From Chloroflexota bacterium (GTDB lineage Bacteria; Chloroflexota; Anaerolineae; Anaerolineales; UBA11579): a stretch of DNA of 54,802 nucleotides. The stretch's first letter is position 1. Every line of letters starts with the position of its first letter. The stretch is from assembly GCA_009391835.1 (NCBI GenBank), contig QWJF01000010.1, positions 1-54,802 on the forward strand, written 5' to 3'. Below are positions 42,924 to 51,656 of the stretch, piece by piece. The position numbers were made by a program, and so were the translations under genes. The notes under the pieces were generated by a model, which was not told where the DNA came from, made no database searches, and was given only the letters and a program-made list of their open reading frames with translations.

Positions 42924-44048
42924 ATGACCAAAGAAAAGCTATTACGCGTTGGAGTGATATTGGGCGGGCGATCCGGCGAGCATGCCGTTTCGCTGATGTC
43001 CGCGCGCTTCGTGCTGAGTGTGCTTGACCCTCAAAAATATCAAGTCACTCAAATCGGGATTACCCGCCAAGGGGTTTGGCTGGTAGGCGAGGATGTATTA
43101 AGCGCCCTTACCCGCGAAGAGTTTGACTCCCTCAGCCCCGCCACCATCTTGTCCGATCCAACCCGACCCGGACTAAAAGCTCTGACCCCGCAAGCTGATG
43201 GCGACCTCCTGAAAGCTTTTGCCGATTTGGATGTGGTCTTTCCCGTTCTGCATGGAACCTTTGGCGAAGATGGCACCTTACAGGGTTTGCTTGAGATGGC
43301 CGGGGTCGCCTATGTGGGCGCTGGTGTCCTGGGATCATCTACCGCAATGGATAAAGCCCTTTTCTTCGACGTCATGCGCGCCAACCACATCCCCGTCGTC
43401 GAAACAGTGCTAATCCTCGCCAGCGAGCTAAAAGGCAACCCCGACGCCGCCTTGTCCCGCGCAGAAACTGTAGGTGCCTATCCCCTCTTTGTAAAACCTG
43501 CAAATCTTGGCTCTTCAGTTGGCGTCAGCAAGGTGCAAAATCGCTCCGATTTGCTTGAGGGTTTGATGGAAGCCGCCAAGTATGGCCGCCGCGTCATTGT
43601 TCAAAAAGGGCTCGACGTCCGCGAAATTGAAGTCAGCGTGATCGGAAACGAGAACCCCGAAGCCTCTGTGTGTGGGGAAATTGTTCCCGCTGGGGAATTC
43701 TATAGCTACGACGCCAAGTACCACGACGACAGGTCCAAAGCTCATATTCCCGCCGAACTTCCAAACGAAACCTCGGAAAAAATTAGAGCCATTGCCATCA
43801 AAGCCTACAAGGCGTTGGATGTGGCCGGTATGGCGCGCGTGGATTTCTTTGTTGAACGCGAAACCGGCGAGGTGTATCTTAACGAGTTGAACACGATCCC
43901 GGGATTTACCCAAATAAGTATGTACCCCATGTTATGGGAGGCAAGCGGGCTATCCAATCAAGCCCTTGTTGACCGTCTGATAGAGCTTGCTCTTGAGCGC
44001 CGACTTGATCGAGAAGCCACCCAGCATGAATTTCGGAGGGCTGGCTGA
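42924..44048 (+). CDS. ddl: D-alanine--D-alanine ligase
   Basis: This ATP-grasp ligase of 374 residues has RVGVILGGRSGEHAVSLMSA, VFPVLHGTFGEDGTLQGLLE, VKPANLGSSVGVSKV, EFYSYDAKYHDD and LNELNTIPGFT. It supplies the dipeptide used by MurF. The retained YDAKY loop fits a D-Ala-D-Ala rather than D-Ala-D-lactate enzyme. A TTG at 42915 would add three residues. The stop overlaps the ftsQ start (TGATG). Confidence 0.95.
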   Translation: MTKEKLLRVGVILGGRSGEHAVSLMSARFVLSVLDPQKYQVTQIGITRQGVWLVGEDVLSALTREEFDSLSPATILSDPTRPGLKALTPQADGDLLKAFADLDVVFPVLHGTFGEDGTLQGLLEMAGVAYVGAGVLGSSTAMDKALFFDVMRANHIPVVETVLILASELKGNPDAALSRAETVGAYPLFVKPANLGSSVGVSKVQNRSDLLEGLMEAAKYGRRVIVQKGLDVREIEVSVIGNENPEASVCGEIVPAGEFYSYDAKYHDDRSKAHIPAELPNETSEKIRAIAIKAYKALDVAGMARVDFFVERETGEVYLNELNTIPGFTQISMYPMLWEASGLSNQALVDRLIELALERRLDREATQHEFRRAG

Positions 44049-45001
44049 TGGCTAACGGAGATACCGTGGTCCGCCGCTCTCAATCCGTGCGCGCCCGAAG
44101 AATGGCTCGCCGCGCGGGCAAGGTCGCGCAAAAGCGCGGCAGCAATCGACGTGATGTCCCGCAGATGGTGGCTCGCAACCCACAAATGGAGCGCCGCATC
44201 AACATGGGCCGTCAGGCAGCCCGCAAGCCCAAATATTTGAATCTCGCCACCGACGGTGCAGAACTGCGTCTTCCCGTGCTCCCGGCAATCCGCTTGGGTT
44301 GGCGCGCAGTGTCGGCCCTCACGGTTGCTTTCCTGGCCGTCATCCTTTTTCCGATGTTGACCGGGCCAGCCTTCAATGTGGGCCGCGTGGAACTTCGGGA
44401 TGCCACGCGGCTCAATGCTCAGGATATCAACAGTGTGTTGGGCATCGCTGGTAGCTCGATTTTTTCCATTGAGCCCGGGATTGTGGCGGCTCGCCTGGCA
44501 GATGCATTTCCCGAGTTGGAAGGGTTCTCCGTCCATGTGGGCTTTCCGGCGCGCGTGGTACTTTTTGTTGAGGAGCGCCAGCCAATTCTTGCATGGCAGC
44601 AATCTGATATTACGGTGTGGGTGGATGATGCTGGTGTGGCTTTCATCCCCGAAGGAGAACCGGGGGCTTTGATTGAAGTGCTCGCCATAGACCCGCCGCC
44701 CTCATTGGATGGCCAGGGCTACGCTCGTCATCAACTCATCCGTCCGCAGGCTGTTCAAACTGTGCTCACCCTCAGCCAGCATGCACCTCAAAGCGCAGTG
44801 ATCCTCTATGACGCCAAACTGGGCTTTGGCTGGACTGATCCTGCGGGCTGGGATGCTTTCTTCGGAATCGAAAGTGTGGCCATCGACCAACGCATGGCGA
44901 TTTACGATGCCCTCGTTGATGAATTGCAAGGCCTTGGATTAGTGCCCACCCTCATTAGCGTGGGACAACTACATGCGCCATACTACAGGTTGGATTACTA
45001 A
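44048..45001 (+). CDS. ftsQ: Cell-division protein FtsQ
   Basis: This 317-residue protein has a long basic cytoplasmic region (about 80 residues, many Arg), one membrane helix (AVSALTVAFLAVILFPMLTG) and an external POTRA domain (FNVGRVELRDATRLNAQDINSVLGI). A beta domain with FVEERQPILAW and VWVDDAGVAF follows. It links early and late division proteins. The cytoplasmic part is longer than in E. coli. Confidence 0.9.
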   Translation: MANGDTVVRRSQSVRARRMARRAGKVAQKRGSNRRDVPQMVARNPQMERRINMGRQAARKPKYLNLATDGAELRLPVLPAIRLGWRAVSALTVAFLAVILFPMLTGPAFNVGRVELRDATRLNAQDINSVLGIAGSSIFSIEPGIVAARLADAFPELEGFSVHVGFPARVVLFVEERQPILAWQQSDITVWVDDAGVAFIPEGEPGALIEVLAIDPPPSLDGQGYARHQLIRPQAVQTVLTLSQHAPQSAVILYDAKLGFGWTDPAGWDAFFGIESVAIDQRMAIYDALVDELQGLGLVPTLISVGQLHAPYYRLDY

Positions 45002-45002
45002 T

Positions 45003-46238
45003 ATGAGTACGCCTATTGTTGTCGGGATCGATATTGGAACCACCAAAGTTTGCACCCTTGTGGCGCGGGTGGAAACCGATGGTCGCGTCCGCGTACTTGG
45101 CGTCGGCGTGGAGCCTTCGCAGGGCGTTCGCAAAGGCACTGTGGTTGATATCAACGCCGCAACCCGCGCCATCGCGCATTCAATTGATAAAGCGGAACGC
45201 AGTTCAGGCTTGGAGATTACCTCTGCTTTGGTAAGCCTGGCGGGCTCGCACGTTTCATCCATGAACAGCCACGGTGTGGTCAGTGTCTCCAATCAAGTTA
45301 TTGACCACGACGATGTCGAGCGAGCGATGGACGCCGCCCGCGCAATTGCTATTCCCCACAATCGTGAAGTAGTTCATGTTATTCAACGCGATTTTGCCGT
45401 GGATGGCCAGGATGGCATCACCATGCCAATTGGCATGCATGGCTACCGTCTGGAAGTGGAAGCCCATATCATCACCGCCGCCGCCTCCACCGTGGACAAT
45501 CTGCGCCAGTGTGTGGCTGAATCTGGCGTGGGTGTCAGTCAGTTTGTGCTAAACCCGCTCGCATCTGCGGAAGCAGTCCTCACGGAAACCGAACGGGAGA
45601 TGGGTGTTGTGGTCTGCGATATGGGCGGTGGTACAACGGACATGGCCTTGGTCATCGAAGGCGAAATCTGGCACACGATGGTTCTCGCTGTCGGCGGAAA
45701 CCACATCACCTCAGATATTGCGCACGGTCTGCGCCTGCCTTTTTCGCAGGCCGAAGAGCTCAAGATTCGCTACGCACATTGTATGCCTTCCGAAGTTGCT
45801 TCAGATGAGATCTTTCGTGTAAAGTCCTTTGGGGAAGATCGCAACATTGAAATCAATCGCCGCGAAATGGCCGAAATTGTTGAGGCTCGCGTGGAGGAGA
45901 TATTCACGTTGATGCTCCAGGAGATTAAACGCTCTGGCTACGACGGTCTGCTGCCCGCAGGCATGGTGCTCACGGGTGGGTCAGCCGAACTAAAGGGTGT
46001 GGCAGAACAGGCCAGCAAAGTTTTGGGAATGCCGGTTCGAGTAGGGCGCCCCGAGAATCTTACCGGCATAGTGGATAAGCTCCAGTCGCCCGCCTTTTCC
46101 ACCAGCGTAGGTTTGGTGCAGTGGGCAGTATTGATGAGTGAAGTGGATACAAGCGCTGAGACCCATCCCGTAGGTGTGTCCATGGGTGGCTTTGATTTTC
46201 CCAAGGTCAAAGAGATCATCAAGCGCTTCTTGCCCTAA
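45003..46238 (+). CDS. ftsA: Cell-division protein FtsA
   Basis: This 411-residue actin-like ATPase tethers FtsZ to the membrane. It has the phosphate-1 loop VVGIDIGTTKVCTLVA, the SHUT-type inserted subdomain 1C (about residues 80-165), the phosphate-2 loop VVCDMGGGTTDMALV, and LTGGSAELKGV. It ends FPKVKEIIKRFLP, an amphipathic membrane-binding helix. An upstream in-frame ATG at 44973 lies in ftsQ. Confidence 0.95.
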   Translation: MSTPIVVGIDIGTTKVCTLVARVETDGRVRVLGVGVEPSQGVRKGTVVDINAATRAIAHSIDKAERSSGLEITSALVSLAGSHVSSMNSHGVVSVSNQVIDHDDVERAMDAARAIAIPHNREVVHVIQRDFAVDGQDGITMPIGMHGYRLEVEAHIITAAASTVDNLRQCVAESGVGVSQFVLNPLASAEAVLTETEREMGVVVCDMGGGTTDMALVIEGEIWHTMVLAVGGNHITSDIAHGLRLPFSQAEELKIRYAHCMPSEVASDEIFRVKSFGEDRNIEINRREMAEIVEARVEEIFTLMLQEIKRSGYDGLLPAGMVLTGGSAELKGVAEQASKVLGMPVRVGRPENLTGIVDKLQSPAFSTSVGLVQWAVLMSEVDTSAETHPVGVSMGGFDFPKVKEIIKRFLP

Positions 46239-46286
46239 CGCAAAATGACGAGAACACAGTTTGAAGAAAGCATCAAGGAGGAAGAA

Positions 46287-47411
46287 ATGAAATCACGCAA
46301 TCAAATGGAAAGCTTCGCCCGCATAAAGGTGGTTGGAGTGGGTGGGGGCGGCAGTAATGCGGTCAACCGCATGATCGACGAGGGTATCCACGGCATCGAG
46401 TTTGTCGCCATCAATACCGATGCCCAAGCTTTGCAGCTCTCGAATGCGCCCACTCGCGTTCGAATTGGCGATAAGCTGACTCGCGGCCTCGGCTCCGGGG
46501 GCGACCCGGAAACAGGTCGTAAGGCCGCTGAAGAATCCGCCGAGGAACTCTACGAAGTTCTCAAGGGTTCCGACATGGTCTTTGTCACCGCTGGAATTGG
46601 TGGTGGCACGGGGACAGGAGCGGCGCCGGTTGTCGCCCAAATTGCCCGCGAAGTTGGCGCCCTCACCATTGGCGTGGTCACACGCCCCTTCAATTTTGAA
46701 GGCGCCCGCAGAAACCATGCCGCTGAGGGGGGTATTTCCCGCCTCAAAGAGCAGGTGGATACGCTCATCGTCATTCCCAACGACCGCTTGCTCCAGATCG
46801 TTGAAAAGCGCTCCAGCCTGAGCGAGGCCTTTAGCGTGGCCGACGACGTGCTGCGCCAGGGCATCCAGGGCATTTCCGAGTTGATCACCATCCCCGGCTT
46901 GATTAACCTTGATTTCGCCGACGTTCGCACCATCATGTCTGAAGGTGGCGCCGCGCTGATGGCGGTTGGTAAAGGTTCGGGCGAGAATCGCGCCCAGGAA
47001 GCTGCTGAGAAAGCCATCTCCAGCGAACTCCTCGATATCACCATCGATGGGGCGCGCGGCATCCTCTTCAACGTCACCGGCGGACCCAACCTCTCCCTCT
47101 TTGAGGTCAACAATGCGGCCGCCATCATCAAGGAAACCGCCCACCCGGATGTCAACCTCATCTTTGGCGCTGTGGTCGATCCGGATATGGGCGACGAAAT
47201 CCGCATCACAGTGATCGCCACTGGCTTTGATCGCAAGGGAATGCCGCGCCGCATGCTGCGCACCCGCGCGAATCCGAAGATGACTGAAATGGATCAGGGC
47301 GACAGCGAAGACCGCGAAGAGATGATGGCCGATGTTGCTTTACAGCCCTCCTCCTTCAATACCGAAGATCTCGACATCCCCACCTTCCTGCGCAAGCGCG
47401 TCGGCAAGTAA
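46287..47411 (+). CDS. ftsZ: Cell-division GTPase FtsZ
   Basis: This 374-residue tubulin homologue forms the division ring. It has [16 protein letters not shown], the GTP-binding [25 protein letters not shown]-like [14 protein letters not shown], and a C-terminal peptide [13 protein letters not shown] that binds FtsA. The ATG at 46287 is preceded by AAGGAGG at 46275-46281, so it is chosen over the ATG at 46245. Terminators follow. Confidence 0.97.
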   Translation: MKSRNQMESFARIKVVGVGGGGSNAVNRMIDEGIHGIEFVAINTDAQALQLSNAPTRVRIGDKLTRGLGSGGDPETGRKAAEESAEELYEVLKGSDMVFVTAGIGGGTGTGAAPVVAQIAREVGALTIGVVTRPFNFEGARRNHAAEGGISRLKEQVDTLIVIPNDRLLQIVEKRSSLSEAFSVADDVLRQGIQGISELITIPGLINLDFADVRTIMSEGGAALMAVGKGSGENRAQEAAEKAISSELLDITIDGARGILFNVTGGPNLSLFEVNNAAAIIKETAHPDVNLIFGAVVDPDMGDEIRITVIATGFDRKGMPRRMLRTRANPKMTEMDQGDSEDREEMMADVALQPSSFNTEDLDIPTFLRKRVGK

Positions 47412-47420
47412 CTCGAAAAA

Positions 47421-47489
47421 AAGCCCGCTCCTCCTCGGGCTTCACGTCTGCTCCTCCCCGCGGCAAACACCGCGGGGAGGTTTTTGTTT
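47421..47489 (+). terminator. Two hairpins ending the dcw cluster
   Basis: The first stem AAGCCCG (47421-47427) with CGGGCTT (47436-47442) has no T-tract on the plus strand. The second, CCTCCCCGCGG (47453-47463) with CCGCGGGGAGG (47470-47480) around CAAACA, is followed by TTTTTGTTT and is a strong intrinsic terminator. Confidence 0.92.
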
Positions 47490-47531
47490 ATCCACCTTTC
47501 AAAACGTTAAGGTGCTTTTAGGCTGAATTAC

Positions 47532-47560
47532 TTGCGTGGTCTAGACCACTATGCTAGAAT
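47532..47560 (+). promoter_or_regulatory. nrdR promoter with DasR/NagR-like palindrome
   Basis: TTGCGT (47532-47537) and TAGAAT (47555-47560, with TGC before it as an extended -10) are 17 bases apart. Between them lies the perfect 14-base palindrome GTGGTCTAGACCAC (47536-47549). With its flanking T it matches 14 of 16 positions of the dre site (ACTGGTCTAGACCACT) recognised by DasR/NagR-type GntR regulators. A protein bound there would block RNA polymerase. It does not resemble an NrdR box. Confidence 0.7.
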
Positions 47561-47601
47561 GGCGAACCTTACCCAACATACAAGGGCTACTCAAATTCAC
47601 T

Positions 47602-47627
47602 CCCCCACATATTGGGGGCTTTGTTTT
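47602..47627 (+). terminator. Terminator in the nrdR leader, possible attenuator
   Basis: CCCCCA (47602-47607) pairs with TGGGGG (47613-47618) around CATAT, followed by CTTTGTTTT. It lies about 35 bases after the expected transcript start and 16 bases before the nrdR ATG. Either read-through is regulated, or it is a leftover of another transcript. Confidence 0.7.
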
Positions 47628-47642
47628 AGCTAGAGGCATCTG

Positions 47643-48101
47643 ATGATTTGTCCGCATTGCCGGGAAAATGAAAACGAAGGCACCAAGGTGATCGATACCA
47701 CGCACGATGCGCGTGGTGGCATCCGGCGGCGGAGAGAATGCAAAAAATGTAGCCAGCGCTTCAGCACCTACGAGCGGCCGATTTTGGCAGCCCCTCTTAT
47801 TGTCAAGCAAGATGGCACTCGTGAGGAATTTGATCGCGACAAGTTAATGCGTGGGGTTCAGTTGGCCTGCGTTAAGCTGCCAGTGGCAGCCGCAGATATT
47901 GAACGGCTTGTTGGCGAAATTGAGTCCCAATTGCAGCAACTAGAAAAGGCCGAAGTGTCCTCCCGTGTAGTGGGGGATATGGTGATTTCCGGCCTAAAGG
48001 CGCTGAATGAGATCGCCTATATCCGTTTTGCCCTCGTCTACCTGGGCTTTGACGATCTCCACGCTATCCGTTCTGAAGTAGACAATTTAATCGAAAGTTA
48101 A
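47643..48101 (+). CDS. nrdR: Transcriptional repressor NrdR
   Basis: This 152-residue protein has an N-terminal zinc ribbon (CPHC ... CKKC with RRRRECKKCSQRFSTYER) and an ATP-cone domain (VKQDGTREEFDRDKLMRGV). NrdR senses ATP/dATP and represses ribonucleotide-reductase genes. Here it precedes its expected target nrdJ by 68 bases. The promoter in front is probably shared. Confidence 0.96.
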   Translation: MICPHCRENENEGTKVIDTTHDARGGIRRRRECKKCSQRFSTYERPILAAPLIVKQDGTREEFDRDKLMRGVQLACVKLPVAAADIERLVGEIESQLQQLEKAEVSSRVVGDMVISGLKALNEIAYIRFALVYLGFDDLHAIRSEVDNLIES

Positions 48102-48112
48102 ACAGCCCAACC

Positions 48113-48135
48113 AGTGGGGCATCGTCTGCCCCACT
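48113..48135 (+). repeat. Hairpin between nrdR and nrdJ
   Basis: AGTGGGGCA (48113-48121) pairs perfectly with TGCCCCACT (48127-48135) around TCGTC. No T-tract follows, so it may stabilise or process the nrdR-nrdJ message rather than end it. Confidence 0.55.
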
Positions 48136-48169
48136 AGTGTATTACCTATCGCATTTTGAGGAGTGAGCC

Positions 48170-50782
48170 ATGCTACAGGAGACCAACACCCAAACTGGAA
48201 AAAGTGGAATGTTGCCCACGCCGTCCAGGCCCGCTGATCTTCCCGATGTCGGCCTCAGCGAAAACGCCTACCAGGTTTTTGCCCGCCGCTATATGCGGCG
48301 CGGCCAGGATGGCCAACCCATTGAAGCCGTGGAAGATACCTACTGGCGCGTCGCCTACCATGTAGGCAAGGTCGAAGAGAAATGGGGCGCCGATCCGCTG
48401 GTTGTTGGTCAGCAATATTACGATTTGCTTGGCTCCCTTCGCTTTACGCCGAACTCCCCGACGTTTACCGGCGCCGGCACCCCCATCGGTCAGCTTGCCG
48501 CCTGTTTTGTCCTCCCCATCAGCGACGACATGGGCCGCGCCGCTTCTGGCATCTTTCAGACCCTGCGCGATGCTGCCCTGATCCAACAGACTGGCGGTGG
48601 TAACGGCTTTGCCTTCTCCCGCTTGCGCCCCAAGAAATCGCTCGTTAAAACCTCCGCTGGCCGCGCTACTGGCCCCGTCGGCTTCCTCCGCGTCTACGAT
48701 GAAGCCTTCGGTGAGATTGCCCAGGGCGGCACCCGTCGCGGCGCCAACATGGCCGTGCTGCGCGTGGACCATCCCGATGTCGAAGATTTCATCACCTGCA
48801 AGACCGACGAAAACTCCATCACTAATTTCAACATTTCTGTCGGCATTACCGACGCCTTCATGCATGCCGTGCGCAACGACGAGGATTGGGATCTGCGCTT
48901 CGTGGATGTCACCGACCCCACCACCAAGGGCTTTGATGGCACACTGGAACAGGCCGAAGCCGATGGCTTGCCCATCAAAACCCACAAAACGGTCAACGCC
49001 CGCGAGTTGTTTAACAGCATTGTGGAGCAAGCCCATCACAATGGCGAACCCGGTCTGCTCTTCCTGGATGCCGCCAATCGCTCCAACCCCGTCCCCCACC
49101 TCTACCCGCTCGAGGCCACCAACCCCTGTGGCGAGCAGTGGCTTGGCCCCTATGAGAATTGCTGCCTCGGCTCCATCAATCTCGCCAAGCACCTCGGCCC
49201 CAACGGCACCGTCGATTGGGAGCAGCTCCGCCACACCGTCGAGCTGTCCACCCGCTTCCTCGACGATGTTGTCGAAGAAAATGCCTATGTGCCCGCTGTC
49301 CCCCAATTGAAAGAGGCCGCTTACTCGGCCCGCCGTATCGGTCTCGGCGTGATGGCACTCGCCGATATGCTCTACCATGTCGGCATCCGCTACGGCTCAG
49401 ACGATGCCCAGGATTTCGCCGGTCAGATCATGGAGTTTGTCCGCTACCATTCCATGCGCACCAGCATTGAGCTCGCCCGCGAGCGCCAACCCTTCCCCGC
49501 CATTGAAGGCAGCATCTACGATCCCGACGCCATGACCTGGCAGCCGCCCACGCCGCTGCGCCCCTATGCGAACGACTATGGCAGCCCCGAATTGAATTGG
49601 GACGAAATCGTCAGCGGCATCGCCGAGCATGGCATCCGCAACGCCGCCCAGACCACCATCGCTCCCACTGGCACGATTGCCACCGTCTCCGGCTGTGAGG
49701 GCTATGGCTGCGAGCCTGTCTTCGCCCTGGCCTACCTGCGCCATGTCAACGATCAGGGCACGGATCTCACGCTCATCTATACCAGCCCGCTGTTCGAAGC
49801 CGCGCTGGAAAAATCTGGCCTGGACGAGTCCCAACGCGAAATCATCATTGAGCAGGTCCTCACCCACGGCTCCTGCCAGGATGTGGAAGTGCTGCCCCAA
49901 AACATTCGCGACACCTTCGTTACCTCCAGCGATATCACCGCCGAGGAGCACGTCCGCATGCAGGGCGCCCTGCAGGCCTTCGTGGATAACAGCCTCTCCA
50001 AAACAGTCAATTTCCCCGAAGGAGCCACCGAAGAGGATGTCGCCACCGCCTACCAGTTGGCTTGGGAACTTGGCTGCAAGGGCATCACCGTGTACGTCAC
50101 CGGCTCCCGCGACAAGGTCGTCCTCGAAACCCACGCCACCGCCAACGCTAAGGATGGAGCTGGAGAGTCGCCCGCTTCTGGCGACTCCCAATCGGTTGAT
50201 GTTAGTCAACCGATATGGAACGAAGGCAAGCGCCCTCGCCCCAGCGTGCTCCAGGGCGTCACCCACAAGGTCGAAACCCCCCTTGGCCGCGCCTTCGTCA
50301 CCATCAACGAGAACGGCGAAAGCCAGCCTTTCGAAGCCTTCATCACCACCGCCAAGGCCGGCTCTGAAACCGCCGCCGTCTCCGAAGCCTTTGGCCGCCT
50401 GATCTCCTACGTCCTGCGCTTGGCTTCGCCCGTTGCCCCCCGCCAGCGCCTGCTCGAAATTCGCCGCCAGCTCAGCGGCATCGGCGGAGATCGCCAGAGC
50501 GGCTTCGGCCCCAACAAGGTCCGTTCCTTCCCCGATGGCATCGCCCAGGCCCTCAAGGACTATCTTGTCCTTACCGCCGACCGCCAGGACGCGCCCAACA
50601 TCGCCGCCAGCCCCCCTAAGGCGAGCCAACAAGATATAGAGTTTGCTGAAAGCAAACTCCAAAGGGGTTCGCATAGCGAACCCCTGGCAATTGGAAGCCT
50701 TTGTCCCGAGTGCGGCCACTCCAGCCTCATCAAAGAGGAAGGCTGCGCCAAATGCTACACCTGCGGCTTCAGCGAGTGCTAA
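48170..50782 (+). CDS. nrdJ: Vitamin B12-dependent (class II) ribonucleotide reductase
   Basis: This 870-residue enzyme makes deoxynucleotides without oxygen or a small subunit. Class II signatures are [77 protein letters not shown] and a C-terminal zinc-type CPECGH ... [12 protein letters not shown] tail. AGGAG precedes the ATG. Two linkers, at about residues 665-682 and 820-840, are encoded by paired perfect hairpins that look like in-frame insertions. Codon use is strongly C-ending, which produces long false antisense frames. Confidence 0.95.
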   Translation: MLQETNTQTGKSGMLPTPSRPADLPDVGLSENAYQVFARRYMRRGQDGQPIEAVEDTYWRVAYHVGKVEEKWGADPLVVGQQYYDLLGSLRFTPNSPTFTGAGTPIGQLAACFVLPISDDMGRAASGIFQTLRDAALIQQTGGGNGFAFSRLRPKKSLVKTSAGRATGPVGFLRVYDEAFGEIAQGGTRRGANMAVLRVDHPDVEDFITCKTDENSITNFNISVGITDAFMHAVRNDEDWDLRFVDVTDPTTKGFDGTLEQAEADGLPIKTHKTVNARELFNSIVEQAHHNGEPGLLFLDAANRSNPVPHLYPLEATNPCGEQWLGPYENCCLGSINLAKHLGPNGTVDWEQLRHTVELSTRFLDDVVEENAYVPAVPQLKEAAYSARRIGLGVMALADMLYHVGIRYGSDDAQDFAGQIMEFVRYHSMRTSIELARERQPFPAIEGSIYDPDAMTWQPPTPLRPYANDYGSPELNWDEIVSGIAEHGIRNAAQTTIAPTGTIATVSGCEGYGCEPVFALAYLRHVNDQGTDLTLIYTSPLFEAALEKSGLDESQREIIIEQVLTHGSCQDVEVLPQNIRDTFVTSSDITAEEHVRMQGALQAFVDNSLSKTVNFPEGATEEDVATAYQLAWELGCKGITVYVTGSRDKVVLETHATANAKDGAGESPASGDSQSVDVSQPIWNEGKRPRPSVLQGVTHKVETPLGRAFVTINENGESQPFEAFITTAKAGSETAAVSEAFGRLISYVLRLASPVAPRQRLLEIRRQLSGIGGDRQSGFGPNKVRSFPDGIAQALKDYLVLTADRQDAPNIAASPPKASQQDIEFAESKLQRGSHSEPLAIGSLCPECGHSSLIKEEGCAKCYTCGFSEC
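50165..50214 (+). repeat. Tandem hairpin pair inside nrdJ, first site
   Basis: GAGTCGCC (50165-50172) pairs with GGCGACTC (50180-50187), and ATCGGTTGA (50191-50199) with TCAACCGAT (50206-50214), three bases apart. The stretch encodes a low-complexity linker ([16 protein letters not shown]) before a conserved reductase segment. The reading frame is preserved. Confidence 0.75.
50639..50685 (+). repeat. Tandem hairpin pair inside nrdJ, second site
   Basis: GAGTTTGCT (50639-50647) pairs with AGCAAACTC (50651-50659) around GAA, and AGGGGTTCGC (50663-50672) with GCGAACCCCT (50676-50685) around ATA. They are three bases apart, as at the first site. They encode a linker ([19 protein letters not shown]) just before the C-terminal zinc tail. 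Confidence 0.78.
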
Positions 50783-50812
50783 AAAACATTTGTGTCTCGA
50801 GTGGAGAATAAG

Positions 50813-50992
50813 ATGACAGGAAAGAGTTGGAAAGGCGAAAGAGCAAAAGGAAACAAGTATTCAAAATCCGATTCCGGTAAAAAACCGGCACCAGGAACTC
50901 GGAAGAAATTTTGGCGCTCAGGATATACCCGGAAAGACGGAGTCAAGGTAGAAGGAACGTGGGTAAAGAATTATCAGTACAAAGGCAAATAA
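50813..50992 (+). CDS. Small basic protein with TRKDG motif
   Basis: This 59-residue protein (MTGKSWKGERAKGNKYSKSD at the start) is lysine-rich and carries FWRSGYTRKDGVKVEGTWVKN. The T-R-K-D-G core followed by a short beta-like segment recurs in many small uncharacterised bacterial and archaeal proteins. GGAGAATAAG precedes the ATG at 50813; a GTG at 50792 is the alternative. It is 30 bases after nrdJ, on the same strand. No function can be assigned. The next 150 bases hold nothing clear. Confidence 0.65.
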   Translation: MTGKSWKGERAKGNKYSKSDSGKKPAPGTRKKFWRSGYTRKDGVKVEGTWVKNYQYKGK

Positions 50993-51145
50993 CTAACCGC
51001 CTCGTCATCAGCGCTTGTAAAAACTTCGACTGAGCCCAAGAGGCCCTTGGTATTCAATCTTCGCCAATGATGAACAATGCCTTGAATATGCTGGGCCTCC
51101 AATGCCATCATGGCTTGCTGCTAAATTTCCAAAAGGAAAATGCTT

Positions 51146-51526
51146 ATGGATTTAGGTGAATATTCTTCATGCTTGAATGTTGCCGATTTGCAAGCCTCGC
51201 TGGAGTTTTACTCCGCCCTGGGCTTCAAGATCATCGAAAACCATCGCGCCGAAAACTGGGCAGTTCTACAGCATAACAATCTAGCCCTCTGCCTCTTCCA
51301 AGGGCATATTGAACGCAATATGATGAACTTCCGCGGGGCTGATATCCAGGAGATAGCCGCACAGATAGAATCCAAGGGCCTGGAACTCTCTAAGCCCGCC
51401 CACCAGGAAGAAGACGGCTCTTGGAGTGCCGAGATTATCGACCCCGATGGAAATGTCATATACTTCAATACCTTCCCAGACGAACGCGAAAAGTACCTGA
51501 AAACAGGCAAGCTCAGTGCCCTCTAG
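51146..51526 (+). CDS. Glyoxalase/bleomycin-resistance (VOC) superfamily protein
   Basis: This 126-residue protein shows one pair of the VOC beta-alpha-beta-beta-beta modules: SSCLNVADLQASLEFYSALGFKII at the start and EIIDPDGNVIYFNTFPDE near the end. The metal-binding positions (His/Glu) are not all clear, so the enzyme activity is unknown. The ATG at 51146 has AAAGGAAAA at a better distance than the ATG at 51140. Confidence 0.82.
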   Translation: MDLGEYSSCLNVADLQASLEFYSALGFKIIENHRAENWAVLQHNNLALCLFQGHIERNMMNFRGADIQEIAAQIESKGLELSKPAHQEEDGSWSAEIIDPDGNVIYFNTFPDEREKYLKTGKLSAL

Positions 51527-51656
51527 TATGCCAATTCCTTTTACTTGGAGATAGACACAAATTGACCAAATGCCTTGCCATCCTAACCACTAGCGCCCCG
51601 CAAGCAATCACGCATACCCACTGTCTTCCAACTATGAGCAACCAACACCAAGTGCT

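Noticed and set aside
47559-47633. 24-codon frame in the nrdR leader that could be a leader peptide
   Set aside because: Its ATG overlaps the -10 box, so it lies upstream of the expected transcript start and has no Shine-Dalgarno.
48173-50719. Long antisense frames over nrdJ (about 400 and 440 codons)
   Set aside because: They arise from the strongly C-ending codon use of nrdJ; their translations are Gly/Ala/Asp-rich with no domain, and nrdJ itself is unmistakable.
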